DNA of 64,000 bases, taken from positions 1,488,001 through 1,552,000 of the forward strand of contig NZ_JAPELY010000002.1 in NCBI RefSeq assembly GCF_026343295.1, in the 5' to 3' direction. Shown one piece after another: positions 35,690 through 42,856 of the stretch. The stretch comes from Streptomyces sp. NBC_00083. GTDB lineage: Bacteria; Actinomycetota; Actinomycetes; Streptomycetales; Streptomycetaceae. Below the pieces are notes generated by a model that saw only the letters and a program-made list of their open reading frames with translations, did not search any database and was not told the DNA's origin. Position 1 is the stretch's first letter; each line of letters begins with the position of its first letter. Both the position numbers and the translations under genes were made by a program.

Positions 35690-36343
35690 GTGCGCGTACT
35701 CGTCGTCGAGGACGAGCAGCTGCTCGCCGATGCGGTGGCCACCGGACTGCGCCGGGAGGCCATGGCCGTCGACGTCGTGTACGACGGCGCCGCGGCCCTG
35801 GAGCGGATCGGAGTGAACGACTACGACGTGGTGGTGCTCGACCGGGACCTCCCGCTCGTCCACGGCGACGACGTCTGCCGCAAGATCGTCGAGCTGGGCA
35901 TGGCCACCCGGGTCCTGATGCTGACGGCCGCGGGTGACGTCAGCGACCGGGTCGAGGGCCTGGAGATCGGCGCGGACGACTACCTGCCCAAGCCCTTTGC
36001 CTTCACCGAGCTGACCGCCCGCGTGCGCGCCCTCGGCCGGCGCACCACCGTGCCGCTGCCGCCCATCCTGGAGCGGGCCGGCATCAAGCTCGACCCCAAC
36101 CGCCGCGAGGTCTTCCGCGAGGGCCGGGAGATCCAGCTCGCGCCCAAGGAGTTCGCCGTCCTGGAAGTGCTGATGCGCAGCGAGGGCGCCGTGGTCTCGG
36201 CCGAGCAGCTCCTGGAGAAGGCCTGGGACGAGAACACCGACCCGTTCACCAACGTCGTCCGGGTCACCGTCATGACCCTGCGCCGCAAGCTCGGCGAGCC
36301 CCCGGTGATCGTCACCGTGCCGGGCTCGGGTTACCGGATCTGA
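35690..36343 (+). CDS. cutR: Two-component response regulator CutR (OmpR family)
   Basis: A 217-residue regulator. The receiver domain (1-115) has the acidic pocket EDE near residues 8-10, phosphoacceptor Asp51 in VVVLDRDLP, and Lys near 101 in PKPF. The C-terminal winged-helix domain (about 125-217) binds DNA and ends PGSGYRI. GTG 35690 follows GGGAAGGA. The length and neighbourhood match Streptomyces CutR, the regulator paired with CutS downstream (5 nt gap). From the literature as I recall it, CutRS controls extracytoplasmic protein quality (the htrA3-type protease) and represses antibiotic production. Confidence 0.93.
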   Translation: MRVLVVEDEQLLADAVATGLRREAMAVDVVYDGAAALERIGVNDYDVVVLDRDLPLVHGDDVCRKIVELGMATRVLMLTAAGDVSDRVEGLEIGADDYLPKPFAFTELTARVRALGRRTTVPLPPILERAGIKLDPNRREVFREGREIQLAPKEFAVLEVLMRSEGAVVSAEQLLEKAWDENTDPFTNVVRVTVMTLRRKLGEPPVIVTVPGSGYRI

Positions 36344-36348
36344 CGGCG

Positions 36349-37587
36349 ATGGCCGCCACGCCCGCGCCCCCCACGGCGCCACCGAAGCCCACGTGGGCCC
36401 CGAAGTCGGCCGAACCGCCCTTCCCCTGGCTCAGGCCCACCATCCGCATACGCCTCACCCTGCTCTACGGCGGCATGTTCATGATCGCGGGGATACTGCT
36501 CCTCTCGATCATCTACCTGCTCGCCGCGCAGGCCCTGCACGCGGGCAGCGCCCCGTTCAAGATCGTGGGGGGTCAGGGCATCGCGCTGTCCAGCAGCAGC
36601 TGCCAGCTCCCCGCGTCGGGCACCTTCCAGGAGATCAACGACGCCATCGGCGTCTGCATGGCCCAGCAGCGCCAGCACGCCCTCGACAACCTCCTGAGCC
36701 GCTCCCTGCTCGCCCTGGTCGGCCTCAGCGTCATCGCCTTCGCCTTCGGGTACGCGATGGCCGGCCGCGTCCTGTCGCCGCTCGGCCGGATCACCCGTAC
36801 CGCACGGCGCGTGGCCGGCACCGACCTGACCCGGCGCATCGAGCTCGACGGCCCCGACGACGAACTGAAGGAGCTCTCCGACACCTTCGACGAGATGCTG
36901 GACCGCTTGGAGCGCGCCTTCACCGCCCAGCAGCGCTTCGTCGCCAACGCCTCTCACGAGCTGCGCACCCCGCTCGCCATCAACCGCACCCTGCTCGAAG
37001 TGCACCTCTCCGACCCCGGTGCCCCGGTCGAGCTCCAGCAGCTCGGCAAGACGCTGCTCGCCACCAACGAGCGCAGCGAACAGCTCGTCGAAGGGCTGCT
37101 GCTCCTCGCCCGCAGCGACAACGAGATCGTCGACCGCAAGCCCGTCGACCTCGCCGAGGTGGCCTCCCGCGCCCTGGACCAGGCCAGGAACGAGGCCGAG
37201 GCCAAGGGCGTGGAGATCCGCGGCGAGCGGAGCCCCGCGGTCGTCCAGGGCAACGGCGTCCTCCTGGAGCGCATCGCCCTGAACCTGGTCCAGAACGCGG
37301 TCCGGTACAACATCCCCGAGGACGGCTGGGTCGAGGTGGTCACCGAGCTCAAGGACGGCCACGCGACGCTGCTCGTGACCAACACGGGGCCGGTGGTCCC
37401 GGCGTACGAGATCGACAACATCTTCGAGCCGTTCCGCCGGCTGCGCACCGAGCGCACCGGCAGCGACAAGGGCGTCGGACTCGGCCTGTCCATCGCCCGG
37501 TCGGTCGCGAGGGCCCACGGAGGCCGTATCATCGCGGAGCCCCGCGAAGGCGGCGGCCTCGTGATGCGTGTCACCCTCCCGGTCTGA
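36349..37587 (+). CDS. cutS: Two-component sensor histidine kinase CutS
   Basis: A 412-residue membrane kinase. TM1 lies about 37-59 and TM2 about 117-137; between them is a small extracellular sensor of about 57 residues with exactly two cysteines, Cys85 and Cys103. A HAMP linker (138-190) leads to the dimerisation box with phosphoacceptor His203 (NASHELRTPL) and an ATPase domain with N (NLVQNAVRYN), G1/F (FEPFRR) and G2 (GVGLGLSIAR) boxes. The cysteine pair agrees with reports that CutS senses extracellular redox or disulfide status. The gene starts 5 nt after cutR; together they form one operon. Confidence 0.94.
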   Translation: MAATPAPPTAPPKPTWAPKSAEPPFPWLRPTIRIRLTLLYGGMFMIAGILLLSIIYLLAAQALHAGSAPFKIVGGQGIALSSSSCQLPASGTFQEINDAIGVCMAQQRQHALDNLLSRSLLALVGLSVIAFAFGYAMAGRVLSPLGRITRTARRVAGTDLTRRIELDGPDDELKELSDTFDEMLDRLERAFTAQQRFVANASHELRTPLAINRTLLEVHLSDPGAPVELQQLGKTLLATNERSEQLVEGLLLLARSDNEIVDRKPVDLAEVASRALDQARNEAEAKGVEIRGERSPAVVQGNGVLLERIALNLVQNAVRYNIPEDGWVEVVTELKDGHATLLVTNTGPVVPAYEIDNIFEPFRRLRTERTGSDKGVGLGLSIARSVARAHGGRIIAEPREGGGLVMRVTLPV

Positions 37588-37659
37588 GACGCTGCTCGGA
37601 GCTGCGGTGACAGTTCGCTTTGCGCGGAATTTTCTGGACGCGTTCCTGAGAGTTTCGTG

Positions 37660-37673
37660 TGTGATCAGTCACA
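37660..37673. promoter_or_regulatory. Inverted repeat TGTGA-N4-TCACA
   Basis: TGTGATCAGTCACA also contains GTG-N6-CAC. It resembles a CRP-family half-site pair, but the spacing between TGTGA and TCACA is 4 rather than 6, so the protein that might bind is not clear. Confidence 0.35.
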
Positions 37674-37801
37674 AAGTTGCACTTCAGGTCACCTACTCTC
37701 CGTGATCGTCAATTCCCCTGGAATCCCGGTAAAAGTCCGGGTTTCCGGGGGGTGGGATCACGGGAAGTACACGAGGTGGCGCTGGTGAGGTGCGACATGA
37801 G

Positions 37802-37906
37802 GACCGTGTACGGTCCCGATCGCCATCCAAGACGAGCACTCTGAAGGAGTGCGGTTGGGTGTCGATTGAGTAACAGACCTTGATGTGAGGCAAAATCTCC
37901 GCCTCA
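37802..37906 (+). promoter_or_regulatory. Three-hairpin leader RNA candidate upstream of the DUF4193 gene
   Basis: Stems GGACCG/CGGTCC with a TGTA loop, GCACTC/GAGTGC with a TGAAG loop, and TGAGGC/GCCTCA with a 9-nt loop, each perfect. They are arranged head to tail in the untranslated region. No match to a riboswitch class I know. Confidence 0.4.
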
Positions 37907-37980
37907 GGTCGGGCACAAGTCCGGCCTCTCACGCGTTACGTGCGCTGAGACACCGCAACCACCCAGAGGGGGAGAGCGAC

Positions 37981-38277
37981 ATGGCAACGGACTACGACAC
38001 CCCACGCAAGACCGATGACGACGTCGATTCCGACAGCCTTGAAGAGCTGAAGGCACGGCGCAACGACAAGTCCACCTCGACCGTCGACGTCGACGAGTAC
38101 GAGGCTGCCGAGGGTATGGAACTGCCCGGCGCGGACCTGTCCAACGAAGAGCTCGCCGTCCGCGTCCTGCCCAAGCAGGCCGACGAGTTCACCTGCATGA
38201 GCTGCTTCCTCGTGCACCACCGCAGCCAGCTGGCCCGCGAGAAGAACGGCCAGCCCATCTGCCGCGACTGCGACTGA
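37981..38277 (+). CDS. DUF4193 family zinc-ribbon-like protein
   Basis: A 98-residue actinobacterial protein. The N-terminal part is acidic and disordered (to about residue 45). The C-terminal half carries the CMSC and CRDC pairs near residues 76-79 and 94-97, a four-cysteine zinc site, and ends on the Asp after the last Cys. ATG 37981 follows GAGGGGGAG. It corresponds to mycobacterial Rv2699c by position and family; the function is unknown, with a nucleic-acid or RNA-polymerase contact plausible for a zinc ribbon. It is preceded by a long structured leader. Confidence 0.9.
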   Translation: MATDYDTPRKTDDDVDSDSLEELKARRNDKSTSTVDVDEYEAAEGMELPGADLSNEELAVRVLPKQADEFTCMSCFLVHHRSQLAREKNGQPICRDCD

Positions 38278-38288
38278 GCAGGCCGGCC

Positions 38289-39299
38289 ATGACAGGCGCT
38301 GAACCGCCCCGGAAGCGACCGTTCCGGAGGAAGGGTGCCCCGGGCTCCACCGAGGTACCACAGGGCGGCACAGGCCCGGCAGAAGGCGTGGAAGCCCCCG
38401 CCGAGCCGGCCGGCCTCCCTGCGGTGAGCGCCGCCGACGGTGCACGTGACGCGGAGCGGGGCCACCAGGCCTCGCTCGAAGCAGCCGTCACGGCGCCGGG
38501 GAGCGAGCACGAGGCGGGACCCGCGGCCGGGGTCCGCCGCCTGAACGCCCTGCGCAGGGGCGCTCTCGACAAGGGTGTTCCCGCCCTGAGGAAGAGCGTT
38601 CCGGTGCTCAAGAAGGGCGTACGCAAGAGCGGCGAGGGCGTGAAGGCCTCGCTCGGCCACCTTGCCGACCGGATCATCGAGGTCGCCCCCCGCATCCCGG
38701 TGCGGGACCTGGCGACCCTGCGCGCCCACTTTCCCGGCCTCGGCCCGGAGGAGATCGCCGACAAGCTGATCGCGGGCGCCGCCAACGGCACCTCCACGGT
38801 CGGCGCGGGGATCGGCGCGGCCGCGATGCTGCCCGTACCGCCCGCGATGCCCGCCGAACTCGCCGCGGAGATCACCGGCGTCGCCGCCATCGAACTGAAG
38901 CTCATCGCCGAGCTGCACGAGGTCTACGGCATGCGCCCGCCCGGCACGCTCAGGGAACGCTCGATGGCGTACCTGACGTCGTGGACGGAGGAGCGCGGCA
39001 TCGACGTCACCAAGCCGACGACGCTCAACTTCGCGCTAGGCGGCCAGATGAAGCGCGAGCTGCGCCAGCAGATCATGAAGCGTATGGTCCGCAACCTGCC
39101 GAACCTGACGCCGTTCATGGTGGGCGCGGCCGTCGGCGCCGTGATGAACCGCCGCGACACCAAGAAGCTCGCCGGGCACATCAGGAAGGACCTGCGCTCC
39201 CGCCAGGTGCCGTGGGACGCCCTGTCCGGCCTGCCGCCCCTGGAACAGCCGGACGACCCCCTGCCGCCGGGCGGCATTCCGAGGGAACTCGGCCGCTGA
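38289..39299 (+). CDS. Conserved actinobacterial protein of unknown function, possibly EcsC-related
   Basis: A 336-residue protein. Residues 1-85 are low-complexity (Pro, Ala, Gly, Glu). From about 100 to 320 there is a conserved domain with two weakly hydrophobic segments, near 166-186 (GAGIGAAAMLPVPPAMPAEL) and 278-290 (TPFMVGAAVGAVM). I recognise no catalytic motif. The segment AAEITGVAAIELKLIAELHEVYG resembles EcsC-family proteins, but weakly. It starts 11 nt after the DUF4193 gene, so the two are co-transcribed, and it is convergent with the DUF3093 gene. Confidence 0.7.
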   Translation: MTGAEPPRKRPFRRKGAPGSTEVPQGGTGPAEGVEAPAEPAGLPAVSAADGARDAERGHQASLEAAVTAPGSEHEAGPAAGVRRLNALRRGALDKGVPALRKSVPVLKKGVRKSGEGVKASLGHLADRIIEVAPRIPVRDLATLRAHFPGLGPEEIADKLIAGAANGTSTVGAGIGAAAMLPVPPAMPAELAAEITGVAAIELKLIAELHEVYGMRPPGTLRERSMAYLTSWTEERGIDVTKPTTLNFALGGQMKRELRQQIMKRMVRNLPNLTPFMVGAAVGAVMNRRDTKKLAGHIRKDLRSRQVPWDALSGLPPLEQPDDPLPPGGIPRELGR

Positions 39300-39312
39300 C
39301 CGGCCTGGACCG

Positions 39313-39771
39313 TCAGGCCGCGCGGACCGCGTTCAGGGCCGCCTTCAGCGCCTCGGGGTCACGCGTCGAGAGGTAGACGTACGGCGTCGGGTCCGCCGGA
39401 TCCGTGATCTCCACCTTCAGCGCGGTCGGGATGTACGCCCGCAGCAGCATGTACGCGCGGGGGTCGGCCTTGTGCAGCCGCCAGGCCCGCGCCTCGTCGG
39501 CGTCCAGGATCTCCGGTTCGCCCAGCGCCTTGACCGGGATCCGGGCCTCGCCCGCGACCAGGGTGTCCGGCAGCACCCGGATCCGGATCGAGCCGTACGA
39601 ACTCACCACGACCCACGAGATCGCCGTGCCGCCGACGAAGCCGGCCAGCATCGGCAGCGTGCCCACCGGAAGCAGCATCAGCGCGCACGCGAAGCCGACC
39701 AGGACGGAGATGAACCACCAGGAACGGGGCGCGGTGAGGCGTTCTGCGTACTGCGGGGCATTGGGCTGCAT
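39313..39771 (-). CDS. DUF3093 family membrane protein
   Basis: A 152-residue protein with two adjacent hydrophobic segments near residues 18-60 (WWFISVLVGFACALMLL and MLAGFVGGTAISWVVV) and a soluble C-terminal domain. It corresponds to the mycobacterial gene next to dut (Rv2698 by memory). Start ATG 39771. It is convergent with the previous gene (13 nt between stops) and divergent to the hotdog thioesterase (57 bp), with which it shares promoter space. Function unknown. Confidence 0.85.
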   Translation of the reverse strand: MQPNAPQYAERLTAPRSWWFISVLVGFACALMLLPVGTLPMLAGFVGGTAISWVVVSSYGSIRIRVLPDTLVAGEARIPVKALGEPEILDADEARAWRLHKADPRAYMLLRAYIPTALKVEITDPADPTPYVYLSTRDPEALKAALNAVRAA

Positions 39772-39828
39772 GAGAGCTAGCTTGGCACGGCGCGACCTGC
39801 TCCCTGACCGCGGGTAAGGTCTGCGCCT

Positions 39829-40413
39829 GTGACTGCTACATCTGCGTCCCTGACGCCCCCGGCCGACGCCATAGCGCCGGTGCGGCACGCCGAGGCGCCC
39901 GCACCCGGCGAACTGCTCGGTGCGCACTACGGGCACTGCTTCGGCTGCGGCGACGGACAGCCCCACGGACTGCACCTGGCCGCGCGCGCCGGGAAGGGCG
40001 TGACCGTCACCGCCGAGTTCACCGTGCGCGAGGCCCACCAGGGCGCCCCCGGGCTCGCCCACGGCGGGGTCCTCGCGACCGCGCTCGACGAGACGCTCGG
40101 CTCCCTGAACTGGCTGCTGCGGGTCATCGCCGTGACCGGCCGGCTGGAGACGGACTTCGTCCGGCCGGTGCCGGTCGGCACCGTGCTGCACCTGGAGGCC
40201 GAGGTCACCGCCGTGGCCGGCCGCAAGATCTACTCCCGGGCCACCGGCCGCATCGGCGGCCCCGAGGGGCCCGTCGCGGTCCGCGCCCAGGCCCTCTTCA
40301 TCGAGGTGAAGGTGGACCACTTCATCGACAACGGACGCCCGGCCGAGATCCAGGCCGCGATGTCCGACCCCGACCAGGTCAGGCGCGCCCGCGCCTTCGA
40401 GGTGAACCCGTGA
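39829..40413 (+). CDS. Hotdog-fold thioesterase (PaaI family)
   Basis: A 194-residue protein with a C-terminal hotdog domain (about 60-175). The PaaI-type active-site segment is AHGGVLATALDETLG near residues 77-91, where Asp/Glu would act on acyl-CoA thioesters. The N-terminal CFGCGDGQPHGL near 43-54 is a cysteine-containing motif common to this actinobacterial group. GTG 39829 has no ribosome site but follows TAAGGT (39815-39820) by 8 nt, suggesting a leaderless transcript. It overlaps dut by GTGA, so both are translated together. The acyl substrate is unknown. Confidence 0.87.
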   Translation: MTATSASLTPPADAIAPVRHAEAPAPGELLGAHYGHCFGCGDGQPHGLHLAARAGKGVTVTAEFTVREAHQGAPGLAHGGVLATALDETLGSLNWLLRVIAVTGRLETDFVRPVPVGTVLHLEAEVTAVAGRKIYSRATGRIGGPEGPVAVRAQALFIEVKVDHFIDNGRPAEIQAAMSDPDQVRRARAFEVNP

Positions 40414-40943
40414 CGCGTGAACCCGTGGACGTCCTCATCCGCCGTGTGGACCCGGAGGTGCCGATCCCGGCGTACGGGCACCCGGGCGACGCGGGCGCCG
40501 ATCTGGTGACCACCGAGGCCGCCGAGCTCGCCCCCGGTGAGCGGGCGGTCCTGGCGACCGGTGTTTCCATCGCGCTGCCCGACGGGTACGCGGCCTTCGT
40601 GCACCCCCGTTCGGGGCTCGCCGCCCGGTGCGGTGTCGCCCTGGTGAATGCCCCGGGGACGGTGGATGCCGGGTACCGTGGAGAGATCAAGGTGATCGTG
40701 GTCAACCTCGACCCGCGCGAGAGCGTGCGGTTCGAGCGTTTCGACCGCATTGCCCAACTGGTCGTCCAGCAGGTCGAGAAGGTGCGCTTCCACGAGGTGG
40801 CGGAGCTTCCCGGCTCGGCGCGGGCCGAGGGGGGCTTCGGGTCCACCGGCGGTCACGCCGCCGTGGGCGGTTCGGCCGCCGATGGCGGCACAACGGGTGG
40901 GAATCGATACGCTTCGGTCGTATCCGACCGGGAAGGACAGTGA
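40410..40943 (+). CDS. dut: Deoxyuridine 5'-triphosphate nucleotidohydrolase
   Basis: A 177-residue dUTPase that converts dUTP to dUMP and pyrophosphate, protecting DNA from uracil and supplying dUMP for dTMP. All five trimeric-dUTPase motifs appear in order: HPGDAGADL, PRSGLA, GTVDAGYRGEI, RIAQLVV and, near the C-terminus, RAEGGFGSTGGH. The final 30 residues are a low-complexity extension not needed for catalysis. GTG 40410 lies in the GTGA overlap with the thioesterase. The DUF3710 gene follows at 1 nt, so the three form a compact operon. Confidence 0.96.
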   Translation: MTREPVDVLIRRVDPEVPIPAYGHPGDAGADLVTTEAAELAPGERAVLATGVSIALPDGYAAFVHPRSGLAARCGVALVNAPGTVDAGYRGEIKVIVVNLDPRESVRFERFDRIAQLVVQQVEKVRFHEVAELPGSARAEGGFGSTGGHAAVGGSAADGGTTGGNRYASVVSDREGQ

Positions 40944-40944
40944 C

Positions 40945-41727
40945 GTGTTCGGACGTCGCAAGAAGAGTGGATCCGCGGACGACGCGGCGGACGCGGCGGG
41001 CGAGGCCGAGCAGGTCGTCGACGGCACCGGGGCCGACGACAGCACGGCCGGCGACGAGGCCGGGGCGCGCAGGGTGAACCTGCCGCCGGCGCCCCGTCCG
41101 GACGGACCCTGGGACGTCTCCGAGGTGACCGAGCCCGGCGAGGGCCGGGTCGACCTGGGCGGCCTCTTCGTCCCCGGGGTCGAAGGCATGGAGCTGCGGG
41201 TCGAGGTCGCGGGCGACGCGATCGTGGCGGCCACGGTCGTCCTGAACGACAGCGCGGTCCAGCTGCAGGCCTTCGCGGCACCGAAGAAGGAAGGCATCTG
41301 GGGCGAGGTCCGCGAGGAGATCGCCACCGGCATCACCCAGCAGGGCGGCATCATCGACGAGGTCGAGGGCCCGCTCGGCTGGGAGCTGCGCGCGCAGGTC
41401 CCCGTCCAGCTGCCCGACGGCACCAACGGGGTCCAACTGGTGCGCTTCGTCGGCGTGGACGGACCGCGCTGGTTCCTGCGCGGGGTCATCTCCGGCCAGG
41501 GCGCGGTGCAGCCGCAGGCCGCCGGGCTCCTGGAGACGATCTTCCGCGACACCGTCGTGGTGCGCGGCGAGGGCCCGATGGCGCCCCGCGACCCGATCGT
41601 CCTGAAGCTCCCCAACGACGCGCAGATGGTGCCCGAGGGCGTCCAGCAGGAGGACCAGGAGGGCTCGCGCTTCTCCGGCGGCATGGGCCAGCTCCAGCGC
41701 GGCCCGGAGATCTCCGAGATCCGCTGA
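40945..41727 (+). CDS. DUF3710 family protein
   Basis: A 260-residue soluble protein starting at GTG 40945 (VFGRRKKSG), with GGAAGGA upstream. The N-terminal 45 residues are acidic and disordered; the conserved domain (about 60-240) contains GWELRAQVPVQLPDGTNGVQLVRFVGVDGPRWFLRGVI near 148-185. It always accompanies dut in actinobacteria (mycobacterial Rv2696c by memory). Function unknown. A strong terminator hairpin follows 26 nt downstream. Confidence 0.87.
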   Translation: MFGRRKKSGSADDAADAAGEAEQVVDGTGADDSTAGDEAGARRVNLPPAPRPDGPWDVSEVTEPGEGRVDLGGLFVPGVEGMELRVEVAGDAIVAATVVLNDSAVQLQAFAAPKKEGIWGEVREEIATGITQQGGIIDEVEGPLGWELRAQVPVQLPDGTNGVQLVRFVGVDGPRWFLRGVISGQGAVQPQAAGLLETIFRDTVVVRGEGPMAPRDPIVLKLPNDAQMVPEGVQQEDQEGSRFSGGMGQLQRGPEISEIR

Positions 41728-41753
41728 CCCGCTCGTCCGTACTTGATGGACCC

Positions 41754-41790
41754 GATGGGCCGCACCCCCGCACCGGGGGCGCGGCCCATC
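41754..41790 (+). terminator. Hairpin terminator after the DUF3710 gene
   Basis: GATGGGCCGC pairs with GCGGCCCATC (10 bp), followed after one mismatch by CCCCC/GGGGG and a 5-nt loop. Confidence 0.85.
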
Positions 41791-41960
41791 GGCGTACGCG
41801 CGCCACCGCGGCCTCCGGCTGCCCGCGCCGGCCCCGCGTTGCCCGAAAGGACCTCCCGCGCGCGGGCAATCCGGGCAGACCGTCCCCGATTCCGTTGCCC
41901 GGCCGCGTGCGGCCCGCACATACTGGCGGCCGCGCACACGAACGTACGGGGGACACGGCC

Positions 41961-42695
41961 ATGACCCGGAGCACCAGCGGACAGGGCGGCACGGCCGTCA
42001 CGGACGACCGGCCCGGCGGCCCCATGATCACGGTCGAGAACCTGCGCCGCTCGTACGGAACCGGCGCGGCCGCCGTCCACGCGCTGCGCGGAGTCTCCTT
42101 CGTGGTGCCGCGCGGCGAACTGGTCGCCCTCAAGGGCCGCTCGGGCTCCGGCAAGACGACCCTGCTCAACCTGCTCGGCGGCCTCGACCGGCCGGACGGC
42201 GGCACCGTCACCGTCGACGGCACCGACGTCGGGAGCCTGGGGGAGCAGGGCCTCCTCGAACTGCGCCGCGACCGCATCGGCTTCATCTTCCAGTCCTTCG
42301 GCCTCATCCCCATCCTCAGCGCCGCCGAGAACGTGGGCGTCCCGATGCGGCTCAGGAAGACCGCCCCGCGCGAGCGCGAGGAGCGCGCCGCCCTGCTGCT
42401 CTCCCTCGTCGGCCTCGGCGACCACGCGGCGCAGCGCCCCGGAGAGCTCTCCGGCGGGCAGCAGCAGCGCGTCGCCATCGCCCGCGCCCTCGCCAACCGG
42501 CCGGCCCTGCTCATCGCGGACGAGCCCACCGGGCAGCTCGACGCCGACACCGGGCTCGCGGTGATGGAGCTGCTGCGCGCGGTCGTGCGCAGCGAGGGCG
42601 TCACGGTCCTCGTCGCGACCCACGACAGCCAGCTCCTCGGCCTCGCCGACCGCGTCCTCGAACTCAACGACGGGCAGATCACCGACCACGGCTGA
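41961..42695 (+). CDS. Orphan ABC transporter ATP-binding protein (LolD/MacB type)
   Basis: A 244-residue ATPase subunit. Walker A is GRSGSGKTT near residues 63-71, the Q-loop FQSFGLIP near 110, signature LSGGQQQRVAIARAL near 163-177, Walker B LLIADEPTGQLD near 182-193, and the His switch THDSQ near 214. It belongs to the lipoprotein-release / macrolide-export / FtsE-like branch. No FtsX/MacB-type permease lies next to it. ATG 41961 follows GGGGGACACGGCC. It is separated from kdpD by 161 bp and so is probably its own unit. The partner permease must be elsewhere or this is a decayed module. Confidence 0.9.
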   Translation: MTRSTSGQGGTAVTDDRPGGPMITVENLRRSYGTGAAAVHALRGVSFVVPRGELVALKGRSGSGKTTLLNLLGGLDRPDGGTVTVDGTDVGSLGEQGLLELRRDRIGFIFQSFGLIPILSAAENVGVPMRLRKTAPREREERAALLLSLVGLGDHAAQRPGELSGGQQQRVAIARALANRPALLIADEPTGQLDADTGLAVMELLRAVVRSEGVTVLVATHDSQLLGLADRVLELNDGQITDHG

Positions 42696-42856
42696 CGCGC
42701 CCCCCGGCGCCGTCGGCTCGCGGCACCGGGCGGCGCGCGGAGCGTCAGAATCGCGTCAATACGCGCCGCCCGTCCCACCCGCACCCCATTTGCCGCAATT
42801 GTTGGCCGTAAGGTCGACGCTGCGTATGCATCCGCATTCTGAAAGACAATGGGGCC

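Larger units (their letters stand above)
37588..37980. other. 393-bp region after cutS with a structured leader before the DUF4193 gene
   Basis: No gene is visible. An inverted repeat TGTGA-TCAG-TCACA lies at 37660-37673, in a less GC-rich segment likely to hold the promoter. Downstream are three consecutive hairpins: GGACCG/CGGTCC (37802-37817), GCACTC/GAGTGC (37837-37853) and TGAGGC/GCCTCA (37886-37906, extended by GACCT/AGGTC). They end 74 nt before the DUF4193 start. The series suggests a long structured 5' untranslated region. Confidence 0.5.

Noticed and set aside
37660..37673. TGTGATCAGTCACA as a canonical CRP site
   Set aside because: The half-sites are 4 bp apart instead of 6, so it is listed only as an unassigned inverted repeat.
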